DNA of 29,415 nucleotides from DATGLE01 sp035294325 (GTDB lineage Bacteria > Chloroflexota > Ktedonobacteria > Ktedonobacterales > Ktedonobacteraceae), in the NCBI GenBank assembly GCA_035294325.1, contig DATGLE010000214.1, positions 1-29,415 of the forward strand, given 5' to 3'. The position numbers and the translations under genes were made by a program. Shown piece after piece: positions 8,512 through 15,824 of the stretch. How positions within the stretch are numbered: position 1 is the first letter of the stretch; the number at the start of each line of letters is the position of its first letter. The notes below the pieces were generated by a model. That model ran no database searches and was not told the origin of the DNA. It saw nothing but the letters and a program-made list of their open reading frames with translations.

Positions 8512-9279
8512 ATGAGCACGGAAGTATCCTCCGGCTATCAAGGAAATACGAAAGAGTTCACACGGTCAGCGATGCTGCGCCTGATCGATGTAGATACGTT
8601 TTATGGCCCCAGCCAGGTGCTCCATCACGTATCGCTTGAAGTAAACAGGGGAGAGATCGTCTCCCTGCTCGGCGCGAATGCGGCGGGCAAGACGACGACG
8701 ATGAAGACGATCTTTGGTCTGGTGCGACCTCGGCATGGCTCTATTCTGTTCGAGGACCGGCATATTGAGCGTATGCTGCCAGGTGACATTGTGCGCCTGG
8801 GGATAGCGCTGGTGCCCGAGGCTCGCCGCATCTTTCCACGCATGAGCGTGCTGGAGAACCTGGAGATGGGCGCCTATATCCGTAATAACCGTGTGGAGAT
8901 CAGGCAGGATCTCGATCATGTCTGCCAGATTTTCCCGCGCCTGAAAGAGCGCCTGAAACAGATCGCCGGAACAATGTCTGGCGGGGAACAGCAAATGCTG
9001 GCGATGGCTCGTGCCCTGATGTCGCGTCCGCGCATGATCTGTATGGATGAGCCATCGATGGGACTCTCGCCGATCCTGGTCGAAACCGTCTTTAATACTA
9101 TCCGCCGCATTCGCGATGAAGGGGTGACGATCCTGCTGGTAGAGCAGAACGCGTCGATGGCCCTGCAACTGGCGGATCGTGGCTATGTGCTACAGACGGG
9201 TAAGATTGTATTGAGCGATACCGCCGCTAATCTGCTGACCAACGATCTTGTGCGTCAGGCATATCTGGGCGGAGCCTAG
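8512..9279 (+). CDS. livF: Branched-chain amino acid ABC transporter ATP-binding protein LivF
   Basis: Second nucleotide-binding subunit, 255 aa from the preferred ATG. It has Walker A GANAAGKTT, signature MSGGEQQMLAMARAL, Walker B ICMDEPSMGLSP and the LivF-type LLVEQNA in place of a classical H-loop. The frame stays open upstream to 8446, inside livG, but the ATG at 8512 lies just past the livG stop with TGAGGG before it. The N-terminus of about 20 residues before MLRLIDVDTFYG is not conserved family sequence, so the internal ATG at 8572 remains possible. It is the last gene of the operon. Its stop overlaps the end of the convergent JAMM gene by 4 nt, so there is no intergenic terminator. 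Confidence 0.93.
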   Translation: MSTEVSSGYQGNTKEFTRSAMLRLIDVDTFYGPSQVLHHVSLEVNRGEIVSLLGANAAGKTTTMKTIFGLVRPRHGSILFEDRHIERMLPGDIVRLGIALVPEARRIFPRMSVLENLEMGAYIRNNRVEIRQDLDHVCQIFPRLKERLKQIAGTMSGGEQQMLAMARALMSRPRMICMDEPSMGLSPILVETVFNTIRRIRDEGVTILLVEQNASMALQLADRGYVLQTGKIVLSDTAANLLTNDLVRQAYLGGA

Positions 9280-9779
9280 CCGCGTTCTTCTTCTGCTACA
9301 GGCTCAAACTCGATAGGAATTTCCTGTAGCCCGGCATGCTCGTAGTGATGGTAGGCAATCATAGAAGGATCTGTCATCCGCTCCTGGCGAGTTTGCGCGC
9401 ATAAATCATCGAAGGGACCGCTCACGATAAGCCATACCCAGGGAATATGCTGCTCTTGATTCACGCGCTGCATATTCTGCCGATCCGTCTGGCTGGCTCG
9501 CGGGAAGCCTGTTGGATGGCTGTGATAGACGCCCACCGTCTGCCCTGGATAGCTGAGTTCGATGCTTAATAGTTCCTCCGGGGCAAATTCAAAGTAAGCC
9601 GGCGATGCGAAGATGTTGCGTAGAGGATGTGCCTGCTCAATGTGCCAGTTGCCCTGCTCGTCGATGGTGCCTAACAGAACGCCGCATGCCTCAATATGCC
9701 GGCGCTGGCATATATCCAGGAGCAGTGTTCTGCGGGCCTGGGCGCTGAGTGTCAGCCGGGCCTTTGTAAGTTTTTTCAT
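9276..9779 (-). CDS. JAMM/MPN-domain zinc metalloprotease (Mov34/PAD-1-like)
   Basis: 167 aa from the ATG, essentially a single JAB/MPN domain. The complete JAMM zinc motif is present: a glutamate in HIEACGVLLG (about residue 30), then YHSHPTG with the two histidines, and ASQTD with the serine and aspartate. Bacterial relatives cleave isopeptide-like or sulfur-carrier C-terminal bonds or work in cysteine synthesis. No ubiquitin-like or MoaD/ThiS partner is seen nearby, so the substrate is open. A GTG codon directly before the ATG (9782) could also start translation; neither has a good ribosome site. It is convergent with livF. Confidence 0.85.
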   Translation of the reverse strand: MKKLTKARLTLSAQARRTLLLDICQRRHIEACGVLLGTIDEQGNWHIEQAHPLRNIFASPAYFEFAPEELLSIELSYPGQTVGVYHSHPTGFPRASQTDRQNMQRVNQEQHIPWVWLIVSGPFDDLCAQTRQERMTDPSMIAYHHYEHAGLQEIPIEFEPVAEEERG

Positions 9780-9782
9780 CAC

Positions 9783-10164
9783 TCATCGAATGGCGACACG
9801 TCAGTCGCGGGCCTCCAGTTCTTCGTTGATCTGTTGTGATCTTACTATATCATACTGCCCCTGGAACTGTCTCTATGATATTTGCTCCTACCAGGGCTAT
9901 GTAATGCTCCCCACCTCCCGCCCGAAAGGAAGAGTCTGGGCGGGGACACCCCGCGCCCCGCAAGGGGGCGGCCGCCCCCTTGACCCCCACTTCTGGCGAG
10001 CATTACATAGCCCTGTGCTCCTACCAGGGCCATTAACACAGATGAGAGTCATCCATGACTTTTGACTCGTCCTGTGGTCCCGCTCATCCTGGTCAGATTG
10101 AGGTAAACGGGCACGGGATTTCTTATAGTCATAGACTATTGTTGAATTGTTGAAGCCACGCCGG
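9783..10164. other. 382-nt intergenic stretch with a MITE-like repeat
   Basis: It holds no gene I can support. It contains the palindromic repeat element at 9884-10030 and, at 10117-10132, a 16-nt sequence (GATTTC-T-TATAGTCAT) that recurs with one mismatch at 11518-11533. The rest shows nothing recognisable. Confidence 0.6.
9884..10030. repeat. MITE-like element: inverted termini within 14-bp direct repeats
   Basis: Perfect 17-bp inverted termini, AGGGCTATGTAATGCTC (9893-9909) and its complement (9998-10014), enclose about 88 nt of very GC-rich sequence. That sequence includes a perfect 22-bp palindrome at 9961-9982. The direct repeat GCTCCTACCAGGGC occurs at 9884-9897 and 10017-10030 on either side. 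The right part (9956-10016) is repeated at 12914-12975. No coding potential. It resembles a non-autonomous mobile element, but no transposase is present in the window. Confidence 0.75.
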
Positions 10165-10671
10165 CTACAAATCATGATGCTCTTTTCGCTCGTGATGCTC
10201 CTTGACCATTTCAATCACGATTGCCAGCGACAGTATGAAAGGGGCATCAACTCCGGGGGCAACGTCGACGGCGTAGCTATCGCGGAAGATCGACAGCTGC
10301 CGGCTGATCCGGGCCATCAGATTGCCGTAGCCGTCGCTGACTGTGAAGTGCCAGCGCCAGATGTCCCCGTTGATGTGGAACACCATGCCGTTGCTGCCCT
10401 CGATTTTGAAGCGCTCGCCGAGCAGGGCGATCTGTTCGTGGACGCTGGCCCAATGCTGACCGTTGCGATAAATTTCGTAGTGCGGCAGGAGCGAGAGCAC
10501 GCGCTGCTTGATATGCGCCACTTCCTGCCCGCTGTAGCGGTCAAACATCACCAGGTCATCGCCGATGTGGAAAAACTTTCCGCGCACCTCAAAAACTGCC
10601 TGGCCTGCGTCATCGCGAATAACGAATGCTTCAGTAAGGCTCCATGCCCTCTCTCGCATGTGAAATCTCAT
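10165..10671 (-). CDS. LURP-one-related (LOR/YxjI) family protein
   Basis: 168 aa. It shows the tubby-like beta-barrel pattern of this family: AFVIRDDAGQAVFEVRGKFF near the start, then GQEVAHIKQRVLSLLPHYEI, GDIWRWHFTVSD and LMARISRQLSIFRDSYAVDV. It ends in a hydrophobic helix (FILSLAIVIEMV) and a His/Glu/Lys-rich tail. Family members lack catalytic residues and have been proposed to bind lipids or the membrane; their job in bacteria is largely unknown. The ATG at 10671 has GAGGGG at about 6 nt. The HAD hydrolase gene lies 96 nt upstream on the same strand and may share the transcript. Family is recognised with good confidence, function is not. Confidence 0.82.
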   Translation of the reverse strand: MRFHMRERAWSLTEAFVIRDDAGQAVFEVRGKFFHIGDDLVMFDRYSGQEVAHIKQRVLSLLPHYEIYRNGQHWASVHEQIALLGERFKIEGSNGMVFHINGDIWRWHFTVSDGYGNLMARISRQLSIFRDSYAVDVAPGVDAPFILSLAIVIEMVKEHHERKEHHDL

Positions 10672-10767
10672 TGTTAGCCCCTCTTTCCTTATCTGGAGCG
10701 GATTGCACGAACCGCCCTCTGTTTTTATTACGGATGAGAAAGGCTAAAGTCAGACAGGGATGAAAGT

Positions 10768-11448
10768 TTAGTGGTGCGCCGGAGTGAGAAATTGTTGCGA
10801 GTTGTAGCTGCGAAGATCGCCGATGCGTGCGACGCTGATATCGGGCGTGAAGCCATCCGGCAGTGGTTCGGCGGCGTAGTGTCCCTGCTGCACAAATACC
10901 GTCGTCACGAGGTCGCCCAGCTTAGAGCGAGTATCGGCGAGGATTTGTGGCTTGTCATCGATGATGACGTAGTGATCGCCGGGATAGCGCTGCATAATTT
11001 CATCCAGGTGCTCCTGCTTGTGGGTATAGAGGAGCACACGTCCGTCCACAGCTTCAGCAATATAGCTATTGACGATCTTCTCCGCCTGGAAGACTTTATC
11101 TCCATCCGACACGACGACTGTCGTGCCGAGCGTACTCAGGTAACGGAGCGTTTCCAGGGCATGGGGATAGAGCGCCTGGTCGAATGGGTAGTTCTCAAAG
11201 AGAGAAGATACGTGCTCGTAGGTCTGCTCATCCATTACACTGAACGGTATCTGCTCACGCAGGCGCGCCAGGGAGAGCGGTATATCGATCACGCCCCGCT
11301 CGTGGCGTGCCTGCTCATAGATATCCCAGAAGCGCCGCGTCAGGTCCGGCCCCAACTCCACCTTGAGAGCCTTATCCCAGACCTCCTTCACATGATCGTT
11401 GTTAAGCAGTGTGTTATCGACATCCATCCAGAAAACGAGCGTTGACAT
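10768..11448 (-). CDS. HAD-superfamily hydrolase
   Basis: 226 aa. Motif I is WMDVDNTLL, with nucleophile Asp9 and acid/base Asp11. Motif II is TTVVVSDGDKV, and the C-terminal acidic motif IV is YVIIDDKPQIL. An alpha-helical cap of about 90 residues after motif I points to the HAD-IA (haloacid dehalogenase/phosphatase) group, so a small phosphorylated metabolite is the likeliest substrate; which one cannot be told. The ATG follows AAGAGG at about 9 nt. It is divergent from the WD40 gene, with a 15-bp perfect hairpin in the intergenic space. Confidence 0.85.
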   Translation of the reverse strand: MSTLVFWMDVDNTLLNNDHVKEVWDKALKVELGPDLTRRFWDIYEQARHERGVIDIPLSLARLREQIPFSVMDEQTYEHVSSLFENYPFDQALYPHALETLRYLSTLGTTVVVSDGDKVFQAEKIVNSYIAEAVDGRVLLYTHKQEHLDEIMQRYPGDHYVIIDDKPQILADTRSKLGDLVTTVFVQQGHYAAEPLPDGFTPDISVARIGDLRSYNSQQFLTPAHH

Positions 11449-11759
11449 ACTCTATTAACCTCTTTTCAAAATGTAGAGAATGGCCGGGATCGGATTTGCG
11501 AGTTGCGGGAGCGCAAAGATTTCCTATAGTCATTGGACTCTACTAACTCACGCCCTACTATTAAAACGCTGCAAGGGACCAAAGGGATACGACCTGCCCG
11601 GCATCGAGAAGATCAGAGAAGTAACCGTCAATTTCATATTGACGGTTACTTCCAGGCATGCTATGCTTTTATACACATACGCCTGCTTAACGTCAGTGTT
11701 GGTTGTGGAGCAGGACTGCCCATTCTATGATCTCGTTTCAGAAAAGGGAGTTGTCAGCG
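11449..11759. other. 311-nt divergent intergenic region
   Basis: It separates the HAD gene (-) from the WD40 lipoprotein (+). It holds the hairpin at 11618-11652 and the second copy of the 16-nt GATTTC...TATAGTCAT sequence (11518-11533). No well-spaced promoter could be picked with confidence. Confidence 0.55.
11618..11652. repeat. Perfect 15-bp hairpin
   Basis: GAAGTAACCGTCAAT at 11618-11632 is perfectly complementary to 11638-11652, with a 5-nt loop. There is no T-run on either strand, so operator or mRNA structure is as likely as termination. It lies about 100 nt ahead of the WD40 gene start. Confidence 0.75.
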
Positions 11760-12905
11760 ATGCCCGAACAGACGCATTATCTCTACCTTTCTCGCAGATA
11801 TTTTCTGCGCAGTCTTGCCGCGTTCACGTTGACTACGAGTATTGCAGCCTGTGCTCAGCCTGCTACTTCATCTTCATCCCCTGCTACTCCTACCCCTGCT
11901 TCTGGTTCTCAGCAGCCTGGGAAGCTTCTTCTCACCTATCGCGGCCATCAGAAACGTCCTACAACGGTCGCCTGGTCGCCGGATGGGAAGTATATCGCGT
12001 CTGGATCTTTAGACGAGACGGTACAGATCTGGGCTGCCAGCGCAAACGAGCATTTTCACCCCTTTATTTTTCACGGTCACAATGCCGCCATCAACAGTGT
12101 AGACTGGTCGCCAGATAGCCAGCGCGTCGTTTCGGGGGCCGTCGATAGCACGCTGCTGATCTGGGATGCTTTCACCGGGGAGCATGTTATTCGCTGTCAT
12201 GGGCATACTGACGCTGTAACGAGTGTAGCCTGGTCGCCAGATGGGAGATATATCGCCTCTAGCTCGGCCGACGGCACGGTGCGTCTATGGGATGCCGCTA
12301 CCGGCGCTCAACGGTTCGTCTATCGCGGTCATACCGATAGCGTCAACACGATCTCCTGGGCGCCAGATAGTCAGCGTCTCGTTTCTGGTTCTTCGGATAA
12401 GACGGTGCAGATTCTAGATGCTGCCACGGGAAGCCATATCTTCACCTACCGGGGTCACAGCGGCGTGGTAAGTTCGGTCTCCTGGGCGCCTGACGGGAAA
12501 CGTATCGCTTCCGGCTCGTGGGATAAAACCGTGCAGGTATGGGAAGCTGCAACCGGCAAAGTTGCCTATATCTATGATGGGTACAACGTGAAGGCTGCCG
12601 CGGCAGACCAGACCAGGGGAGTTCTCCCGGACCTCATCTTTATTGTTGCCTGGTCGCATAACGGGAAGCGTATCGCAGCAGTCACCCAGGTCTATTGTGG
12701 AGATAACTGCGGGGTCGTCGTCACCTGGGATGCGGATACCCGGCGCAATTTCACCTTCTACCAGGACTTCCCGGTCTTCGCTCTCGCCTGGTCCCCCGAC
12801 GATACGCGCTTTGTTACCGCGATAGACGTAACAAACCAGGGCACCGAGGTAAAAGGTCAATCCAATCCAGAAGCTGGCCCATACGTACAGATATCACAGG
12901 CATAG
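11760..12905 (+). CDS. WD40 beta-propeller lipoprotein with Tat signal
   Basis: 381 aa from the preferred ATG. The N-terminus has a twin-arginine signal, LSRRYFLRS (Arg12-Arg13), and a lipobox TSIAAC with the lipidated cysteine at residue 31. It should therefore be exported folded and anchored outside the membrane. A Ser/Pro/Thr-rich tether is followed by WD40 repeats: five canonical ones (YRGH...VAWSPDG...SGS.D.TVQIW type) and two diverged ones at the C-terminus, together making a seven-bladed propeller. The sixth unit carries a Cys pair (YCGDNCG). The start at 11760 has AAAGGGAG at 9 nt; the open frame continues upstream to 11703 without family sequence. Propellers are binding platforms; the partner is unknown. 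Confidence 0.87.
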   Translation: MPEQTHYLYLSRRYFLRSLAAFTLTTSIAACAQPATSSSSPATPTPASGSQQPGKLLLTYRGHQKRPTTVAWSPDGKYIASGSLDETVQIWAASANEHFHPFIFHGHNAAINSVDWSPDSQRVVSGAVDSTLLIWDAFTGEHVIRCHGHTDAVTSVAWSPDGRYIASSSADGTVRLWDAATGAQRFVYRGHTDSVNTISWAPDSQRLVSGSSDKTVQILDAATGSHIFTYRGHSGVVSSVSWAPDGKRIASGSWDKTVQVWEAATGKVAYIYDGYNVKAAAADQTRGVLPDLIFIVAWSHNGKRIAAVTQVYCGDNCGVVVTWDADTRRNFTFYQDFPVFALAWSPDDTRFVTAIDVTNQGTEVKGQSNPEAGPYVQISQA

Positions 12906-12913
12906 CTCCTTGT

Positions 12914-13010
12914 CCCCGCAAGGGGGCAACCGCCCCCCTTGACCCCCGCTTCCAGCGAGCATTAAATAGCCCTGTCCGGCAGGCTCGCGTGCTCGCGCCT
13001 GCGGCGCTCG
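12914..13010. repeat. Partial second copy of the 9.9-kb repeat plus GC-rich motif
   Basis: 12914-12975 matches 9956-10016 with a handful of substitutions and one single-base indel, including GCGAGCATTAAATAGCCCTGT versus GCGAGCATTACATAGCCCTGT. The left inverted terminus is missing here. Directly after it, 12991-13010 is an exact inverted copy of 2687-2706, the GC-rich motif beside hairpin element 1. No gene occupies this 163-nt gap. Confidence 0.8.
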
Positions 13011-13068
13011 TCTGATATATTGAGGGTGTAACATGTGAAGGAAAAAGTGTCGAGGGAGCTTCTAGCGA

Positions 13069-13611
13069 ATGGATGCTATGTGCGTGGATTTCATCAATAG
13101 CGAGTTTCGCGATTTTCGCGGAAGATGGGTGAGGGACGATTTACAGCAACCCGGCTGGCTGGAGCGGTTTCTGAAGCGCTGGAAATTAGTGGTAGACAGC
13201 CCCGCCGATGAGGCTACGATAAAGGAACTTATCGTGCTGCGTGCGCTGCTGCGGCGCGCGATAGAGGAACTGGCTGCCGGGCAGGTTTCGGACAACAACC
13301 TGGCTGCTCTGAATACCATTATGCTCAAAGCGCCAGTGGCCCGTCAGTTGGCGAGAGAAGGCGAAGAGTACCGGTTGGAACTGGTACCACCCGGGAAGGA
13401 TTGGAACTGGGTGCAGGCAGAAATCGCAGCGTCATTCGCCGCGTTGTTAACCAACTATGATCCACGCCGTCTCAAGATATGTCAGAATCCCCACTGTCTC
13501 GGGATCTTCTACGATGAGAGTAAGAGTCGCACACAGCGCTATTGCACTCCAGACAAATGTGGCAACCTGATGAAAGCGCGCCGTTTCCGCATACGCCACA
13601 AACACACATGA
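13069..13611 (+). CDS. CGNR zinc-finger / ABATE-domain regulator
   Basis: 180 aa. The N-terminus, VDFINSEF followed by a helical region, matches the ABATE stress-induced domain. The C-terminus is a CGNR zinc ribbon with Cys pairs in KICQNPHCLGIFYDES and RYCTPDKCGN, and the RTQRYC stretch typical of the family. The normally near-invariant CGNR tetrad reads CGNL, followed by the basic run KARRFRIRHK. Such proteins are predicted DNA- or RNA-binding regulators. GAGGGAG stands 10 nt before the ATG at 13069; a second in-frame ATG is at 13078. The ATP-grasp gene begins 61 nt later with its own probable promoter, so the functional link is uncertain. Confidence 0.85.
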   Translation: MDAMCVDFINSEFRDFRGRWVRDDLQQPGWLERFLKRWKLVVDSPADEATIKELIVLRALLRRAIEELAAGQVSDNNLAALNTIMLKAPVARQLAREGEEYRLELVPPGKDWNWVQAEIAASFAALLTNYDPRRLKICQNPHCLGIFYDESKSRTQRYCTPDKCGNLMKARRFRIRHKHT

Positions 13612-13637
13612 AACAGAACTGGAGAAGGGTGTATAAT
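13608..13637 (+). promoter_or_regulatory. Probable promoter for the ATP-grasp/deoR-family pair
   Basis: A perfect TATAAT at 13632-13637 with an ATGAAA-type -35 (13608-13613) at 18 nt, inside the 61-nt gap before the ATP-grasp gene. Confidence 0.45.
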
Positions 13638-13672
13638 AGTTGCCAGAGCAATTGTAGGAAGATTCCCACGCT

Positions 13673-14944
13673 ATGGATACAATTTCTAAAGAAGAGCGAA
13701 AACGCATTCTCTTATTGATGTCGCCGGCCACGTACCGCGCGGGCGCGTTCCTGAGTGCCGCGCGACGCCTGAACCTGGAGGCAGTGGTTGGCATTGACCT
13801 GCCGGAGACGCTGGCGGAGTACTGGCACGTCCCTCTGGGCATAGATTTCGCCGACAAAGAGGCCGCACTGCGCACGATCACCGAATTCGCCGGGGAGCAT
13901 CCGCTCCATGCAATTCTTTCCGTTGACGACAGCGCGAGCGAACTGGCCGCGGAAGCCAGCGCCATCCTCGGACTACCCCACAACTCGCCGGATGCAGCCG
14001 AGGCCGCGCGCGACAAGCTCATCATGCGCAATCTGATGTCGGCAGGAGGCGCTCCCTGTCCTGTTTTCCGCAACTTTCCGCTCGACGGCGACCCGGCGGA
14101 GATCGCCGCGCAGGTTACATATCCCTGCGTGCTCAAGCCGCGCCGTCTCTCCGGGAGCCGGGGCGTGATACGGGCCAATAACCGCCAGGAATTCATAGCC
14201 GCATTTCAGCGCTTGAAACGCCTGCTGTTGAACGAGGGATACGACGAGCACGAGACCTCGTTTCTGGTCGAAGACTTCATCCCCGGCGTTGAAGTAGCGC
14301 TGGAAGGATTGCTCACGCATGGTCAGCTTAAAGTGCTCGCGCTTTTTGACAAGCCCGACCCGCTGGACGGCCCGTTTTTTGAGGAGACCATCTACGTCAC
14401 TCCCTCGCGCCTCCCGGAAGAAACGCAGCAGGCGATCAGTCGATGCGTGGCGGTTGCCGCGGCCTCCCTCGGACTGCGCGAGGGACCGGTACACGCGGAA
14501 CTGCGCGTAAACGAAGCAGGGCCGTGGATGCTGGAGATTGCCGGGCGCTCGATTGGCGGCCTCTGCTCGACGATCCTGGAGTTTGGGACAGGCATGTGCC
14601 TGGAAGAACTGATCCTGCGTCACGCGCTGGGCGAAGAGGTAGCCGGCATAGAGCGCGATAGCCACGCTGCCGGCGTAATGATGATCCCGATTCCCGGCGC
14701 GGGCATCCTCAAAGCGGTACATGGCGTGGAGGAGGCTGAAGCCACACCACTGATTACGGGAGTCGAAATCACGGCGAAGCTCAATCATCAACTGACGCCG
14801 CTGCCAGAGGGAGCGAGCTACCTGGGTTTCATCTTCGCACACGGAGATACGCCTGCGGCAGTCGAGAAGGCAATTCGCAAGGCGCACAGCCATCTTCGTT
14901 TCGAGATCAGGCGCGAGATACCCGTGCTGAGCAGGGTGGTTTGA
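13673..14944 (+). CDS. ATP-grasp domain ligase (carbamoyl-phosphate-synthase-like / L-amino-acid-ligase-like)
   Basis: 423 aa. A Rossmann-like preATP-grasp domain (1-105) is followed by the ATP-grasp fold. The nucleotide-binding lysine lies in CVLKPRRLSGSRGV (about 154-167), LVEDFIPGVEVALEGLL (about 197-213) follows, and the metal-binding pair lies in HAELRVN (about 273) and LEIAGRSIGG (about 286-295). The last 100 residues (VMMIPIPGAGIL...) match the C-terminal domain seen in L-amino acid ligases. The expected chemistry is an acyl-phosphate intermediate and peptide-like bond formation between a carboxylate and an amine; substrates are not predictable. A TATAAT box lies upstream. The stop codon is 2 nt before the ATG of the DeoR-family gene, so the two are surely co-transcribed. 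Confidence 0.86.
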   Translation: MDTISKEERKRILLLMSPATYRAGAFLSAARRLNLEAVVGIDLPETLAEYWHVPLGIDFADKEAALRTITEFAGEHPLHAILSVDDSASELAAEASAILGLPHNSPDAAEAARDKLIMRNLMSAGGAPCPVFRNFPLDGDPAEIAAQVTYPCVLKPRRLSGSRGVIRANNRQEFIAAFQRLKRLLLNEGYDEHETSFLVEDFIPGVEVALEGLLTHGQLKVLALFDKPDPLDGPFFEETIYVTPSRLPEETQQAISRCVAVAAASLGLREGPVHAELRVNEAGPWMLEIAGRSIGGLCSTILEFGTGMCLEELILRHALGEEVAGIERDSHAAGVMMIPIPGAGILKAVHGVEEAEATPLITGVEITAKLNHQLTPLPEGASYLGFIFAHGDTPAAVEKAIRKAHSHLRFEIRREIPVLSRVV

Positions 14945-14946
14945 AG

Positions 14947-15708
14947 ATGATTGCCCAGGAGAGACGCCAGCGCATTTTTGAACAGATCGAGTCGAGCGGC
15001 GTGGCCTCGGTACGCGAACTGGCCGAGCGCTTCGCCGTATCGGGCATCACCATCATACGCGATCTGCAAGAACTGGAACAGCAGGGCCTGATCCGCCGCG
15101 TGCATGGCGGAGCTATCAGTGTGCGCGGCGCCAGCTACGAGCCGCCGTTCATCGCTCGCGAGTCACATCAGGTCGAAGAGAAACGGCGCATCGCCGCGAA
15201 GGCCGTCGAGCTAATTAACGACGGCGACAGCCTCATCCTGGATGTGGGCACAACCACGCTGGAGATCGCTCAGGCGCTCAAGGGCAAGCACAACCTGACC
15301 GTGCTGGTGACGAACCTGCGCGCCGCTGTGGAGCTTGCCAGCCAGCCCTCGCTCCAGGTCATCGTCATCGGCGGCAAGCTGCGCGCGGGCGAACTCTCGA
15401 TGGTGGGACATCTCGCGGAGCAGACGCTGCGCAGCTTTCAGGTCGACAAAGCGTTTATTGGCGTGGGCGGGATTACTCTCGAACACGGCCTCACCGAGTT
15501 CAACTTTGAGGAGGCCGGTACCAAACGCGTGATGATCGAACGCGCGCGCCAGCGTATTATCGTCGCCGATCATACCAAGTTCGGCAAGGTCATGCTCACA
15601 ACTGTAGCCCCGCTGGACTGCGCCGACATCATCATTACCGGGCGCGAGGTTGACAGTGAGATAGTCACGCGCCTGAGCGACATAGGCGTCAACGTTATCC
15701 TCGCCTGA
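14947..15708 (+). CDS. DeoR/GlpR-family transcriptional repressor
   Basis: 253 aa from ATG 14947. AGGGTGG lies 7 nt upstream; an in-frame TTG at 14941 overlapping the previous stop is the alternative. The N-terminal winged HTH reads SVRELAERFAVSGITIIRDLQ...LIRRVHGGA. The C-terminal sensor fold starts at DGDSLILDVGTTTLEIA and includes IIVADHTKFGK, the sugar-phosphate-binding pattern of the family. GlpR-like members respond to glycerol 3-phosphate or other phosphorylated sugars. The gene points at the convergent operon containing an FGGY kinase and GlpA-like dehydrogenase, which makes that operon a natural candidate target. That link is inference. Confidence 0.9.
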   Translation: MIAQERRQRIFEQIESSGVASVRELAERFAVSGITIIRDLQELEQQGLIRRVHGGAISVRGASYEPPFIARESHQVEEKRRIAAKAVELINDGDSLILDVGTTTLEIAQALKGKHNLTVLVTNLRAAVELASQPSLQVIVIGGKLRAGELSMVGHLAEQTLRSFQVDKAFIGVGGITLEHGLTEFNFEEAGTKRVMIERARQRIIVADHTKFGKVMLTTVAPLDCADIIITGREVDSEIVTRLSDIGVNVILA

Positions 15709-15736
15709 GTGAGCGGGCAGAACAAATGAGCAGCGG

Positions 15737-15764
15737 GGATACCTCCCCACCGGGGGAGGTATCC
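15737..15764. terminator. Bidirectional terminator-like hairpin
   Basis: GGATACCTCCCC at 15737-15748 and its perfect complement at 15753-15764, with a 4-nt loop, lie between the convergent DeoR-family and kinase genes. The 12-bp GC-rich stem lacks a strong T-run on either side, so its strength as an intrinsic terminator is uncertain. Confidence 0.6.
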
Positions 15765-15824
15765 TGTCTGTGGGATGCCCCCATTCCCACCTGTTTCTAA
15801 ATTCTGAGGTATAAAAACACCCCT

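Noticed and set aside
11480..12118. 212-aa plus-strand frame covering the start of the WD40 gene
   Set aside because: Overlaps the WD40 coding region in another frame, ends without a domain, and spans the intergenic hairpin.
13973..14893. 306-aa open frame on the minus strand opposite the ATP-grasp gene
   Set aside because: The ATP-grasp frame has conserved motifs throughout; the antisense frame has none.
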